Source of the DNA: Pelosinus fermentans JBW45 | Lineage (GTDB): Bacteria > Bacillota > Negativicutes > DSM-13327 | Reading direction: 5' to 3' | DNA length: 64,000 nucleotides | Assembly (NCBI RefSeq): GCF_000271665.2 | Contig: NZ_CP010978.1 | Coordinates: 1,272,501-1,336,500 of the forward strand | Shown here: positions 25,167 to 34,826 of the stretch, in pieces | Numbering within the stretch: the first letter of the stretch is position 1 | Layout: each line of letters starts with the position of its first letter | Translations under genes and position numbers: made by a program | Notes under the pieces: model-generated | The model's input: only the letters and a program-made list of their open reading frames with translations | What the model was told of the DNA's origin: nothing | The model's database searches: none

Positions 25167-25934
25167 ATGGCTGGCAAGATAGAAGTTCAATCACTGCATA
25201 GGGCATTTGACATATTAGAAACGATTGGAAATAGTCAAATACCCATGAGTATTAAGAAAATTACAGAAGAAACGGGACTGCCTAAATCGACAGTATACCG
25301 TTTGTTAAATAACCTGGAAAATAGAAATTATGCTTTTTGTGATACTAATGGAAATTACCGGCTAGGATATCAACTTTTGATGATGAGCCAATGGGCAGAA
25401 AAAGATTTTGAAATTAAAAATTTAGCTAAAGCTTCCTTAGAATCTTTGAATGCATTCACAAAAGAAACAGTACATTTAGCCATTTTGCAGGGAAAACGAG
25501 TTTTATATGTGGATACGGTGGAAAGTCCTTATTCTTCCCGTTTAGTTGCCAAACTGGGAACGACCAATTCTGTTCATTGCACTGCTCTTGGCAAAGCGCT
25601 GTTAATTAATCATAAAGATGCTGAGATATTAGAGATTCTAGAGGCGGAAGGCATGGAAAAAAGAACAGAACATACAGTAACAAAACCTCTTGATTATCTC
25701 AAGGAGATGGAAGTTGTTCGCAAGTTAGGTTATGCTTTAGATCAGCAGGAAAGCGAAATGGAAGGCAGATGTATCGGAGCCCCCATTTACGATAAATCAG
25801 GGAAAGTGGTTGCAGCGATTAGTGTCTCAGGAATAGCTACTCGATTCTCCTTGGATTTCATTGTAAAAGAAGTAGTCAGTAAACTATTAGATAGCACATT
25901 GCGAATTTCTCGTATTTTAGGTTATGTGGGCTAA
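25167..25934 (+). CDS. IclR-family transcriptional regulator (KdgR-like)
   Basis: A 255-residue IclR protein. The N-terminal winged helix reads SLHRAFDILETIG, then TEETGLPKSTVYRLLNNLE; the C-terminal effector domain has VHCTALGKALL and CIGAPIYDKSGKVVAAISVSG. It follows the kdu/kdg genes on the same strand and is the obvious candidate to repress them in response to KDG. The 275 bases upstream have an AT-rich promoter region but no clear palindrome. Terminator follows. Confidence 0.88.
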   Translation: MAGKIEVQSLHRAFDILETIGNSQIPMSIKKITEETGLPKSTVYRLLNNLENRNYAFCDTNGNYRLGYQLLMMSQWAEKDFEIKNLAKASLESLNAFTKETVHLAILQGKRVLYVDTVESPYSSRLVAKLGTTNSVHCTALGKALLINHKDAEILEILEAEGMEKRTEHTVTKPLDYLKEMEVVRKLGYALDQQESEMEGRCIGAPIYDKSGKVVAAISVSGIATRFSLDFIVKEVVSKLLDSTLRISRILGYVG

Positions 25935-25946
25935 CGATAAAATGAG

Positions 25947-25994
25947 AAAAAATCACTCCTTACTTTGTACAGTAAGAAGTGATTTTTTTTTTTT
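25947..25994 (+). terminator. Terminator after the IclR gene
   Basis: AAAAAATCACTCCTTAC pairs with GTAAGAAGTGATTTTTT with a small mismatch, followed by a run of T. Confidence 0.9.
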
Positions 25995-26075
25995 GAAAGA
26001 GTATCTGCTATGATTGCAGGTTTCAGTAAAGTAATGGCGAAATTCATCACTATAATATTGATGAGGGTGGTTGCC

Positions 26076-28088
26076 ATGAATATTAATAATAGTTATCATG
26101 ATGATACTCTTCCTAGCTGGGAAAGATTTATTAATGGAGATAAGAGACAATATTCTACGCGTCCCCAAATTATTGCATCATGGGTTCGATGCTATCAAGC
26201 CAGTATAAACCCCTATGATTATAATACTCATAGCAAATTAGATGATGCTTCAATGGCGACCATGTTATTAGAGAAGCAAGAATTTATAAAGATTGCCAAG
26301 CCTTTTATGATGAATCTTTATAAATTTGTTGAGGGTTCGGGTTTTGTGGTTGTTTTAACCGATGACCGCGGCTATATTGTAGAAATGTTTGGAGATGAGG
26401 ATACTCTAAATAATGCGATGACCAGCAATTTCTTCCAGGGTGCTTTATGGAGCGAGCAAGCAGGTACAAATGCCATTGGAACTTCATTGGTGATGAAGGA
26501 ACCCATCCAAGTCTCAGGTGCTGAACATTATTGCCAGAGACTTCATTGTTTGACTTGTTCAGCAGCTCCGATTTTTGATTATCAGGGGAAAATTATCGGC
26601 ATATTGAATATGTCAGGTGCATCGTACCGATCTCATTTACATACTTTGGGAATGGTGGTAGCAGCTGCTGAGGCCATCATGGCACAGCTTAACATTCAGC
26701 GTAAAAATAAAGAGTTATCATATGCCAACAGCTGGTTAACCAATATATTTAATACAATGTCAGATGGAGTATTGATGGTGGATGACAGTGGTATTGTCAG
26801 CCAATTAAATCCAGCAGCCCAGGAAATTCTAAATACAACAGAGCAGGAAGTATTAGGAATGTCTATTGACCGGATATTTGGAAGCAAAACAGTTGTTACA
26901 CAGCGTATGTTAAAAAATAAAGAACCCTATGAAGATATGGAATTTATGGTAAATACTAAAAAAAATAGGTTTCATTGTTTAGCCTCTGGTGAACCTTTGA
27001 CAAATGAGCAAGGAAAAGTGATTGGCGGCGTTATTATTCTACGTCCCATCAAACAAATACAAAAGTTAGTCAATCGTTATAGTGGTTATTGTGCAACCTT
27101 GCAATTTAGTGACATTGTAGGAGAAAGTTTAGAGATACTAGAGGTTATAAGGGTGTCTTCTCTTGCCGCGGTAACATCATCTAGCATTTTACTGCAAGGT
27201 GAAAGCGGAACTGGTAAGGAAATCTTTGCTCAAGCTATTCATAATCGAAGCGAACAGCGCAATGGACCTTTTGTAGCTGTGAATTGTGGTGTAATCCCAC
27301 GGGAGCTAATCGGCAGCGAGCTATTCGGCTATGTTGAAGGTGCCTTTACGGGAGCGATACGGGGAGGAAAACCAGGAAAATTTGAATTGGCTTCAGGAGG
27401 TACGCTATTCCTTGACGAGATTGGTGATATGCCTTTGGAACAGCAAATCGCTCTTCTTAGAGTGTTACAAGAAAAAAAAGTAATGCGTATTGGCAGTGAT
27501 AAAGTAATTCCTGTCAGTGTACGGGTAATTTGTGCAACTAATAAAAATTTATCACAAGCGGTAGAAAAAGGAGACTTTCGTCAAGACTTGTATTATCGTT
27601 TAAATGTGATCTCAATTACGATTCCGCCTTTGCGTAATCGCGTGAAGGACATTCCTTTATTGTTTAAATATTTTTTAGATAAAATAGCAAAAGATCGGGG
27701 TATTACATATTATGTTGATCCAGCCGTCATAACCTGTTTAGAGAAATTTGATTGGCCTGGAAATGTGCGAGAGCTTCAGAACGTTGTCGAACGGGCAGTG
27801 AGCTTAGCAGAGTCAGAATTCATAACGATAGCGCATCTTCCCATAGAAGTGTATGCTCCTCAAAGAGTAGTTCGGAGTCAGGCTCAATTACAATTATCAC
27901 TGCTTCCATCATTGAATGAACATTTTGGACGTGAACAGCGACGGCAATTATTAGCTGAAGCGGAGCGTCAGGAAATTTTAGCGCTATTATCCAAGTGTGG
28001 CGGTAATGTAAGTGTAGTAGCACGGCAATTAAGGATTTCACGTAACACTCTCTATCGTAAAATGCACCTATATGCGATACAGAACTAA
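26076..28088 (+). CDS. Sigma-54-dependent transcriptional activator (AcoR/DhaR type)
   Basis: A 670-residue enhancer-binding protein. Order: N-terminal GAF-type sensor (about residues 60-215), PAS domain (about 225-340, MSDGVLMVDDSGIVSQLN), AAA+ domain with Walker A GESGTGKE, the sigma-54 contact loop GAFTGA and the GGTLFLDEIGDMP Walker B region, then a FIS-type helix-turn-helix ending in NVSVVARQLRISRNTLYRK. Several Cys in the GAF domain (HYCQRLHCLTCS) could sense redox or metal. ATG 26076 follows GAGGGTGG. It lies directly before a consensus -24/-12 promoter, so it most likely activates the Mop operon. Confidence 0.92.
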   Translation: MNINNSYHDDTLPSWERFINGDKRQYSTRPQIIASWVRCYQASINPYDYNTHSKLDDASMATMLLEKQEFIKIAKPFMMNLYKFVEGSGFVVVLTDDRGYIVEMFGDEDTLNNAMTSNFFQGALWSEQAGTNAIGTSLVMKEPIQVSGAEHYCQRLHCLTCSAAPIFDYQGKIIGILNMSGASYRSHLHTLGMVVAAAEAIMAQLNIQRKNKELSYANSWLTNIFNTMSDGVLMVDDSGIVSQLNPAAQEILNTTEQEVLGMSIDRIFGSKTVVTQRMLKNKEPYEDMEFMVNTKKNRFHCLASGEPLTNEQGKVIGGVIILRPIKQIQKLVNRYSGYCATLQFSDIVGESLEILEVIRVSSLAAVTSSSILLQGESGTGKEIFAQAIHNRSEQRNGPFVAVNCGVIPRELIGSELFGYVEGAFTGAIRGGKPGKFELASGGTLFLDEIGDMPLEQQIALLRVLQEKKVMRIGSDKVIPVSVRVICATNKNLSQAVEKGDFRQDLYYRLNVISITIPPLRNRVKDIPLLFKYFLDKIAKDRGITYYVDPAVITCLEKFDWPGNVRELQNVVERAVSLAESEFITIAHLPIEVYAPQRVVRSQAQLQLSLLPSLNEHFGREQRRQLLAEAERQEILALLSKCGGNVSVVARQLRISRNTLYRKMHLYAIQN

Positions 28089-28116
28089 AAGAATGTATTT
28101 ATGTCACATTTGATTA

Positions 28117-28149
28117 ACACAAATAGGACATAAATAGGACACAAATAAG
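28117..28149 (+). repeat. Three tandem 11-bp repeats, possible activator sites
   Basis: ACACAAATAGG, ACATAAATAGG and ACACAAATAAG follow each other exactly, one helical turn each. An inverted TATTTATGT lies at 28095. They are about 150 bases upstream of the sigma-54 promoter, a normal distance for enhancer sites, and lie between the activator gene and its terminator. Confidence 0.5.
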
Positions 28150-28187
28150 AATACCATCTCTTAATTATCTTAGAGGTGGTATTTTTC
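28150..28187 (+). terminator. Terminator of the sigma-54 activator gene
   Basis: AATACCATCTC and GAGGTGGTATT form a stem with one wobble, followed by TTTTCTAT. Confidence 0.85.
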
Positions 28188-28289
28188 TATTGCTCGAGAA
28201 AAAAAAGTTTAGCATTCCAGATACGTATATTCAATGTTCTTACTGAATCATGAGACTTAGTTTATTAATAGTGATTGATAAAACGATAA

Positions 28290-28306
28290 TTGGCACACTA
28301 TTTGCA
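28290..28306 (+). promoter_or_regulatory. Sigma-54 (-24/-12) promoter of the Mop operon
   Basis: TTGGCAC, five bases, then TTGCA matches the consensus TGGCAC-N5-TTGC exactly, with GG and GC 12 bases apart. Transcription would begin at about 28316, 200 bases before the first gene. The activator gene is immediately upstream. Confidence 0.85.
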
Positions 28307-28331
28307 TTATTTATAAAAATAACACTAAAGT

Positions 28332-28475
28332 TGAGATCTTGGAATAGGTAAGTCTCAGTTGTTCATGACCTTATTCAATGGGTCAGGTGAAAAAAGGAAT
28401 ACAGTGCTGCCAGAGGGGTAAAATATGCAAAGCGCTGTCTTTCTTTTTACGCTTTGCTTTGCTGCGTGCGCAAAG
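28332..28475 (+). promoter_or_regulatory. Structured 5' leader with competing hairpins
   Basis: Stems seen: TGAGA/TCTCA (28332-28357), TGACC/GGGTCA (28366-28385), ACAGTGCT/AGCGCTGT (28401-28438) and GCAAAGCG/CGCTTTGC (28427-28457). The last two share 28431-28434, so they cannot form together; CTTTGC/GCAAAG (28457-28475) is a further alternative. This is the layout of a switch or attenuator. It does not match a riboswitch consensus that I can recall; a molybdenum or tungsten cofactor sensor would suit the operon. Confidence 0.45.
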
Positions 28476-28517
28476 ATATTGTGGGTTGGTCTACTTATAG
28501 CATGAGGATGTGAGAAG

Positions 28518-29543
28518 ATGAGAGTCATACCAGTATGGGAGGCGGAAGGTACAGTATTGTGTCATGACATTACAGAAATTATTCCAGGTAAAGTAGCTGG
28601 GCGAGCATTTAAGAAAGGTCATGTTGTAAAAAAAGAAGATATATCCAAACTATTAAAATTGGGAAAAGAGCATCTTTATGTTTGGGAAGTAAATCAGAAT
28701 GTTATACATGAAAATGATGCAGCTATGAGAATTGCTAAAGCCGTAGCAGGTCCGGGAATTATTTTAACAGCACCAATAGAAGGCAAGGTGGAACTAAAAG
28801 CGCAAATCCCTGGGATGTTAAAAATTAATCTCGATGCCTTGGAAGAATTGAATGATATTAATGAAGTGATTGTTGCTTCTATCCATTCCCATCAGTTAGT
28901 TTCTGTTGGAGAAATAGTTGCAGGCTGTCGCGTGGTGCCGCTGGTTATCGAAGCTAACAAAATAAAAAATGTGGAAAATATCGGTAGATTATCCTTTCCA
29001 GTCATGGAAATCAAACCTCTTAAACCTCTTAAAGTAGGAATTGTTACAACAGGCAGTGAGGTCTATCATGGACGTATTCAAGATCAATTTGGTCCCGTTT
29101 TAGATAGGAAAATAACCGCATTGGGCAGCCGGGTGGTAAGGCAGATCATTGTTGACGATGCTATAGACATGATTGATAATGCCATCAAAACATTAATACA
29201 AGATGGAGCTGAGATGATCATAACGACTGGGGGGATGTCAGTAGATCCCGATGATGTAACCCCAGCAGGAATTCGCTCGGCTGGGGGACGAGTTGTTGCT
29301 TATGGAGCGCCAGTACTTCCAGGTTCCATGTTTATGCTGGCCTATATTGGCAGCATTCCAGTATTAGGCTTGCCAGGTTGTGTAATGTATCGTAAAACTA
29401 CTATTTTTGATTTAGTCATTCCTCGCATTCTAGCAGGAGACGAGCTTAACCGCAAAGACATTGTACGTTTAGCTCATGGTGGATTATGTACCAATTGTGA
29501 TCCTTGTCGATATCCTCACTGTGCTTTTGGTAAAGGTAACTAA
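28518..29543 (+). CDS. MoeA/MogA-like molybdopterin-binding protein
   Basis: A 341-residue protein with a divergent N-terminal region (residues 1-165) and a MoCF/MogA-type domain (about 170-300) carrying GIVTTGSEVYHGR and TTGGMSVDPDDVTP, the molybdopterin-binding signature. The tail has a four-Cys cluster, GLCTNCDPCRYPHCAFGKG, probably binding metal. Proteins like this occur beside xanthine dehydrogenase-type enzymes and are thought to help molybdate insertion or cofactor handling. First gene behind the sigma-54 promoter, 90 bases before the aldehyde oxidoreductase gene. It is shorter than true MoeA (about 400 residues). Confidence 0.82.
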   Translation: MRVIPVWEAEGTVLCHDITEIIPGKVAGRAFKKGHVVKKEDISKLLKLGKEHLYVWEVNQNVIHENDAAMRIAKAVAGPGIILTAPIEGKVELKAQIPGMLKINLDALEELNDINEVIVASIHSHQLVSVGEIVAGCRVVPLVIEANKIKNVENIGRLSFPVMEIKPLKPLKVGIVTTGSEVYHGRIQDQFGPVLDRKITALGSRVVRQIIVDDAIDMIDNAIKTLIQDGAEMIITTGGMSVDPDDVTPAGIRSAGGRVVAYGAPVLPGSMFMLAYIGSIPVLGLPGCVMYRKTTIFDLVIPRILAGDELNRKDIVRLAHGGLCTNCDPCRYPHCAFGKGN

Positions 29544-29630
29544 GATTAGTATTAGACGTTTTTGATGATAAGGGATTTTAGGGGGGATATTTCCTCTGAA
29601 ATAATATGAAATCATAAAGGAGAGTAGGAA

Positions 29631-32369
29631 ATGCAAAAGAAGGTATTGCATGTTAATGGACTACCGCGAGTTTTAATCGTAGATCCAGAAACCAGTCTGG
29701 CAAGTGTACTTCGAGAGCAGCTCTTATTAACGGGCTGCAAAGTAGGCTGCAATCAGGGGCAATGTGGCACTTGTTCGATTATCATGGATGGAAAAGTAGT
29801 TCGCTCCTGCATTGTCAAGATGAAGAGAGTACCGGATGAAGCGAACATTACTACCATTGAAGGTTTGGCTAAACCAGAGAATCTCCATCCCTTGCAGGTA
29901 GCTTGGATGGCATACGGCTGTGCCCAATGTGGTTTCTGCAGCCCCGGGTTCATTCTATCGGCTAAAGTATTGCTGGATACTAACTCGGCTCCGACGAGAG
30001 AAGATGTCCGTGAGTGGTTTCAAAAGAACCGTAATGCATGTCGATGTACAGGCTACAAGCCATTGGTTGATGCTGTTATGGCAGCAGCTAAGGTAATGCG
30101 GGGCGAAATGCTCAAAGAAGATTTACTATATAAACCTGTTGGCAATAAAATTTATGGAACGACATATCATCGTCCTTCTGCTTTGCGTAAAGTTACTGGT
30201 ACTTGGGATTATGGTGCTGATGTTGCGCTGCAAATGCCCCCAGGTACATTGCGAATGGCTTTGGTGCAAGCGGAAGTATCCCATGCCAATATTATGGGTA
30301 TTGATACTGTAGAAGCTGAAAATATGCCCGGAGTATATAAGGTAATTACTCATAAAGATGTTAAAGGTAAAAATCGCATTACCGGTTTGATTACGTTTCC
30401 AACCAATAAAGGGGATGGCTGGGATCGGCCCATTCTTTGCGATGAAAAAGTATTCCAGTTTGGCGATGCTATCGCAATTATTTGCGCTGATACGGAAGAA
30501 CATGCTAAAGCTGCAGCCAAGAAAGTTAAAGTTGATTTAGAAATTCTGCCCTCTTACATGAGTGCACCTGCGGCAATGGCTGCGGATGCGATTGAAATAC
30601 ATCCCGGCGTACCTAATATTTATTTTGAACAGGGTATTATAAAAGGCGAAGATACAGAGCCCATTATGAAACAATCAGATGTTGTAACTGTAGAAGTGGA
30701 TACCTATTGTAGTCGTCAGCCCCATCTGCCTCTTGAACCGGATTGTGGATGTGCTTATTTTGATGAAGAAGGTCGTTTGACCATTCATTCTAAGAGTATC
30801 GGCCTTCATTTACATCATGCCATGATTGTTGCTGGGATTGGCATTGAACCAGAAAAATGCCGCATTGTTCAAAACCCTACCGGCGGGACCTTTGGCTACA
30901 AATTCAGCCCGACCATTGAAGCATTGCTTGGTGTTGCCTGCATGGCAACAGGTAAACCTGTTTCCCTTAATTTCACCATGTATCAGAATATTACGTATAC
31001 GGGTAAGCGATCTCCTGGCTTTGTTAAATGTAAGCTTGCTGCTGATAAAACAGGGAAACTTCTTGCTATGGAAACGGACTGGTTTATTGATCACGGTCCT
31101 TATTCTGAGTTCGGTGATTTGCTGACTCTGCGTCAAGCTCAATTTACTGGTGCTGGCTATGATATACCCCGGATACGGGGCAAAGGTCGTACCGTCTGCA
31201 CCAATCATGCCTGGGGATCGGCATTTCGTGGATATGGTTCGCCTCAAGCCTTTTTAGCCTCTGAAATAGCTATGGATGAACTGGCCGAAAAACTTGGCTT
31301 AGATCCATTAGAACTGCGCTTTAAGAATATTTACCGTCCAGGAGCTACTACACCTACAGGGCAAGTGCCTGAAGTATTTTGCTTTGAAGACATGATTAAT
31401 ACTCTCCGTCCTTTATGGGAAGAAGCTAAAAAGCGGTGTAAAGAGCTCTCAACGTCGGAGAAAAAACGTGGCGTGGGTTTATCTCTTGGTATTTACGGCT
31501 GTGGTCTTGATGGTCCAGATAGTTCAGAAGCTTGGGTCGAATTGACAAAGAACGGCATAACCGTCGGGGATTCTTGGCAAGATCATGGGCAAGGTGCAGA
31601 TATCGGAACCTTAAGCCATGCTCATGAAACTCTGCGTCCTCTTGGTATTAAAGCAGAGCAAATCAAGCTTGTGATGAACGACACTGCCTTTACCCCTAAC
31701 AGTGGACCGTCTGGCGGCAGCCGATCCAACGTCATGACTGGTAATGCGATAAAAGTTGCTTGTGAAATGCTATTAAATGCTATGCGTAAGCCGGACGGTA
31801 CTTACCGCTCCTATGATGAAATGGTAGCCGAAAATCTTCCTCTACACTACGATGGTAAATGGACAGCATCGATGTGTACTGACTGTGACCCAGTTACGGG
31901 TCAAGGAAAACCTTTCCCTATCTACATGTATGAACTATTTATGCCTGAAGTGGAAGTTGACATGAAGACAGGAAAGGCTAAAGTCGTTAAGTTTACCACT
32001 GTTGCTGACATGGGAACGATTACGAATAAAACAGCTTGTGATGGCCAGATATATGGTGGTTTAGCGCAAGGTATTGGTCTTGCTCTTACAGAAGACTTCG
32101 AAGATCTTAAGAAACACACAAACCTGGTTAATTGTGGTTTGCCCTTCATTTATGATGTACCAGATGATATTCAAATTATTTATAATATTACTCCTCGTGA
32201 GCATGGACCTCACGGTGCAGCAGGTGCAGGCGAAGGTCCCCTGAGTGCTCCTCATCCTGCGATTCTTAATGCCATTTATAATGCATGTGGTGTACGTATT
32301 TATGCAGTTCCTGCACTGCCCGAAAAAATAAAAGCCGGACTGGCAGCACTATCCACAAGGAAGAAATAA
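29631..32369 (+). CDS. mop: Aldehyde oxidoreductase, molybdenum hydroxylase (Mop type)
   Basis: A 912-residue fusion like Desulfovibrio gigas MOP (907 aa). The N-terminus has the plant-type [2Fe-2S] domain (GCKVGCNQGQCGTCS) and the second [2Fe-2S] helical domain (GCAQCGFCSPG, then ACRCTGYKPLVDA). The molybdopterin domains follow with no FAD domain in between. The catalytic Glu near the molybdenum is in GAGEGPLSAPH. It would oxidise aldehydes to acids with water, passing electrons out through the clusters. With no FAD domain it needs a partner; the Fe-S flavoprotein encoded next is the candidate. No signal peptide is seen, so it is cytoplasmic. Confidence 0.95.
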   Translation: MQKKVLHVNGLPRVLIVDPETSLASVLREQLLLTGCKVGCNQGQCGTCSIIMDGKVVRSCIVKMKRVPDEANITTIEGLAKPENLHPLQVAWMAYGCAQCGFCSPGFILSAKVLLDTNSAPTREDVREWFQKNRNACRCTGYKPLVDAVMAAAKVMRGEMLKEDLLYKPVGNKIYGTTYHRPSALRKVTGTWDYGADVALQMPPGTLRMALVQAEVSHANIMGIDTVEAENMPGVYKVITHKDVKGKNRITGLITFPTNKGDGWDRPILCDEKVFQFGDAIAIICADTEEHAKAAAKKVKVDLEILPSYMSAPAAMAADAIEIHPGVPNIYFEQGIIKGEDTEPIMKQSDVVTVEVDTYCSRQPHLPLEPDCGCAYFDEEGRLTIHSKSIGLHLHHAMIVAGIGIEPEKCRIVQNPTGGTFGYKFSPTIEALLGVACMATGKPVSLNFTMYQNITYTGKRSPGFVKCKLAADKTGKLLAMETDWFIDHGPYSEFGDLLTLRQAQFTGAGYDIPRIRGKGRTVCTNHAWGSAFRGYGSPQAFLASEIAMDELAEKLGLDPLELRFKNIYRPGATTPTGQVPEVFCFEDMINTLRPLWEEAKKRCKELSTSEKKRGVGLSLGIYGCGLDGPDSSEAWVELTKNGITVGDSWQDHGQGADIGTLSHAHETLRPLGIKAEQIKLVMNDTAFTPNSGPSGGSRSNVMTGNAIKVACEMLLNAMRKPDGTYRSYDEMVAENLPLHYDGKWTASMCTDCDPVTGQGKPFPIYMYELFMPEVEVDMKTGKAKVVKFTTVADMGTITNKTACDGQIYGGLAQGIGLALTEDFEDLKKHTNLVNCGLPFIYDVPDDIQIIYNITPREHGPHGAAGAGEGPLSAPHPAILNAIYNACGVRIYAVPALPEKIKAGLAALSTRKK

Positions 32370-32389
32370 GAGTTTCTATATAAATGTAA

Positions 32390-32428
32390 CCTAAAACGAA
32401 TTGAAACGTAAATTCAATTCGTTTTAGG
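32390..32428 (+). terminator. Hairpin after the aldehyde oxidoreductase gene
   Basis: CCTAAAACGAATTGA and TCAATTCGTTTTAGG form a perfect 15-bp stem. There is no T-run after it, so it may act as an mRNA 3' stabiliser that sets Mop expression above the downstream genes. Confidence 0.6.
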
Positions 32429-32480
32429 CTTTCCAATATACGAATTTTATTGGCGTATATCTAAAGGAAAGGGAGATAGT

Positions 32481-34817
32481 ATGGAACAAAAAGCCTTAAA
32501 AGAAAGAGAACAGCAATGTATTCAAGAGCAGCCTCCAGGATGTACAGCTGCCTGCCCAGTTCATGTTGATGTAAGAGGCATGGTTGCTGCTATTCAAAAA
32601 GAGGACTATAAAGCTGGAGGCCAATTATTATATAACATGGTACCCTTTCCGCGAATCATTAGTAGAATTTGTGATCAACCCTGTCAGCAGGCCTGTAAGC
32701 GGCAAGAAATAGATGAGGCTATTGCAGTGAATGAGCTGGAAAAAAGCTGCGTGGATAATAGTAAGGAATTGACTCTTAAAATCACACCAATGCCGCCTAA
32801 GGATAAAACCATTGCAATTATTGGAGCTGGATTAAGTGGCTTAACAGCGGCAGTTGAACTAGGCAAAAAGGGCTATAATGTTGTGATTTTTGAGGCGAAA
32901 AAATTAGTAGGCGGGAGTATATGGGACATTTCCGAACATCGGCTGCCTAGGCAGAATATTGCTGAAGATTTTGCCATATTAAAAAGAATACCATTAGAAA
33001 TTAACTTACATGTTATCGTGAATAATCATAAGAACTCAAAGATGTCGTTAGATCATATAAGTGCAGCTTTTGATGCTGTTTATTTAGCGACAGGCTGCAT
33101 AGAAGCAAATACCCATTATTGGGGACTTGCTCTTGACGTAGGTGGAAGGATTGCCATTCATCCTGCAACGCTGGCAACGAGCGTGCCCAACGTTTTTGCT
33201 GGGGGCAGTCTTTACTTGGGACCTGATCGTAAGTCACCAATAACCTCAATCTCTCATGGGAAAATAGCTGCAAATTCAATCGATCGTTTCTTACAAAATG
33301 CTTCTCTCACGGCCAGTCGGGAAAAGGAAGGACCTTTTACTTCTTTACTTTATACAAATATTGCTGGAGTAGAACCGCAAACGAAGGTACGAAGTGCTGA
33401 TCCCAATCAAGGCTATACGACAGAAGAAGCAGTAAAGGAGGCAAAGCGCTGCCTATTATGTGAGTGTTTGGAGTGTGTTAAGGTTTGTGAATATCTAGCC
33501 CATTTTCACGCTTATCCAAAGCGGTATGTACGGGAAGTTTATAATAATTTATCCATTGTGATGGGCGTTCACCATGCTAATAAAATGATTAATGCCTGTA
33601 ATTTATGCGGTTTATGTGAGCAGGTTTGCCCGGGAAATTTGAATATGGGAGAAATTTGCCAAGAAGCAAGACGGATTATGGTCAAAAAAGGGAAAATGCC
33701 ACCAAGAGTCCATGATTTTGCTTTACGAGACATGCAGTTTAGTACCAGTGAGAAGTTTGCATTTAGCAGACATCAACCAGGTTTTGCATCCAGCAGTACC
33801 GTATTCTTTCCCGGTTGCCAGCTCAGTGCCTCTTCGCCGGAACATGTAAAAAGCATGTACCAATTCCTTTGCAAAAAAATAACTGATGGCGTGGGTTTAA
33901 TGCTGGGCTGTTGCGGTATTCCAGCTGACTGGGCAGGACAAGAAAATTTATTTAAAGAAACAATTAAGGCCATCGAAGATAGTTGGCGGAAGTTGGGTTC
34001 TCCCAGGGTCATCACAGGCTGTCCCACTTGCTATAGTATTTTTAAGCGTGAATGGCCTTCCATGGATGTTGAGTCAATATGGACAGTCTTAGATAAAATT
34101 GGACTACCAGATCAAAAGAAAGAGCCGCATACGTCATTAAAATTGGTGGTACATGATACTTGCACCACAAGGCATGAAGCTGCCCTACAGCAAAGTATAC
34201 GAAAAATTTTGCATACACTTGGGCACCAAGTGGAGGAACTGGAAAACAGTAATGAATTTACAGAGTGTTGTGGTTATGGAGGTCTTATGCTGTTTGCTAA
34301 TAAAGAAATTGCACATAAGATGATAAAAAAACGCAGTCAACAGAGTGAAAACGATTTTCTTACTTACTGTGCAATGTGCCGTGATAATTTTGCCAGTCAA
34401 GGAAAGCGGAGCTATCACCTTTTAGACTTGATTTTTCCAACAAGGCAGCAAGATGTGGCTAGCAAAAAAGGTCCCGGCTATTCTGAGCGACAGGAGAATA
34501 GGGCAAGGCTCAAAAGGACGCTGCAAAAAGAGGTGTGGGGAGAATTGGCAGACAAAGAACAGTGCAACGTTAAATTGATCATTTCAGAAAAGGTACAGCA
34601 GGTCTTGGAAGAACTGATGATTCTTGATAGTGATATTATAGCTGTGATTTCACATGCAGAACATACTGGTAATAAATTTAAAAACATGGAAAATAACTCT
34701 TATATTGCATCTTTTAAACCTGCCAGTGTAACGTATTGGGTAGAGTATTCTCCTCAGGAAGATAGCTTCCTGGTGCATAATGCCTATAGCCACAGATTAG
34801 AGATAAAAGGATCATGA
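32481..34817 (+). CDS. Fe-S flavoprotein: GltD-like plus HdrB-like (CCG) fusion
   Basis: A 778-residue multidomain redox protein. Order: GltD-type N-terminal cluster domain (PPGCTAACPVHVDVRG, CDQPCQQACKR), an FAD-binding Rossmann region from residue about 112 (IIGAGLSGLTAA) ending with VPNVFAGGSLYLG, Cys-rich ferredoxin-like segments (CLLCECLECVKVC, CNLCGLCEQVCPG), and two CCG domains as in heterodisulfide reductase HdrB (LGCCGIPADW, CPTCYSIF, ECCGYGGL). The NAD(P)-binding part seems shortened. The last 80 residues form an extra domain (VTYWVEY, HNAYSHRLEI). It probably takes electrons from Mop and passes them to a pyridine nucleotide or a thiol carrier. Confidence 0.85.
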   Translation: MEQKALKEREQQCIQEQPPGCTAACPVHVDVRGMVAAIQKEDYKAGGQLLYNMVPFPRIISRICDQPCQQACKRQEIDEAIAVNELEKSCVDNSKELTLKITPMPPKDKTIAIIGAGLSGLTAAVELGKKGYNVVIFEAKKLVGGSIWDISEHRLPRQNIAEDFAILKRIPLEINLHVIVNNHKNSKMSLDHISAAFDAVYLATGCIEANTHYWGLALDVGGRIAIHPATLATSVPNVFAGGSLYLGPDRKSPITSISHGKIAANSIDRFLQNASLTASREKEGPFTSLLYTNIAGVEPQTKVRSADPNQGYTTEEAVKEAKRCLLCECLECVKVCEYLAHFHAYPKRYVREVYNNLSIVMGVHHANKMINACNLCGLCEQVCPGNLNMGEICQEARRIMVKKGKMPPRVHDFALRDMQFSTSEKFAFSRHQPGFASSSTVFFPGCQLSASSPEHVKSMYQFLCKKITDGVGLMLGCCGIPADWAGQENLFKETIKAIEDSWRKLGSPRVITGCPTCYSIFKREWPSMDVESIWTVLDKIGLPDQKKEPHTSLKLVVHDTCTTRHEAALQQSIRKILHTLGHQVEELENSNEFTECCGYGGLMLFANKEIAHKMIKKRSQQSENDFLTYCAMCRDNFASQGKRSYHLLDLIFPTRQQDVASKKGPGYSERQENRARLKRTLQKEVWGELADKEQCNVKLIISEKVQQVLEELMILDSDIIAVISHAEHTGNKFKNMENNSYIASFKPASVTYWVEYSPQEDSFLVHNAYSHRLEIKGS

Positions 34818-34826
34818 GGTGACTTT

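Noticed and set aside
28366-28440. Cobalamin riboswitch
   Set aside because: The stretch GGTCAGGTGAAAAAAGG has a passing likeness, but the B12-box and other conserved pieces are missing.
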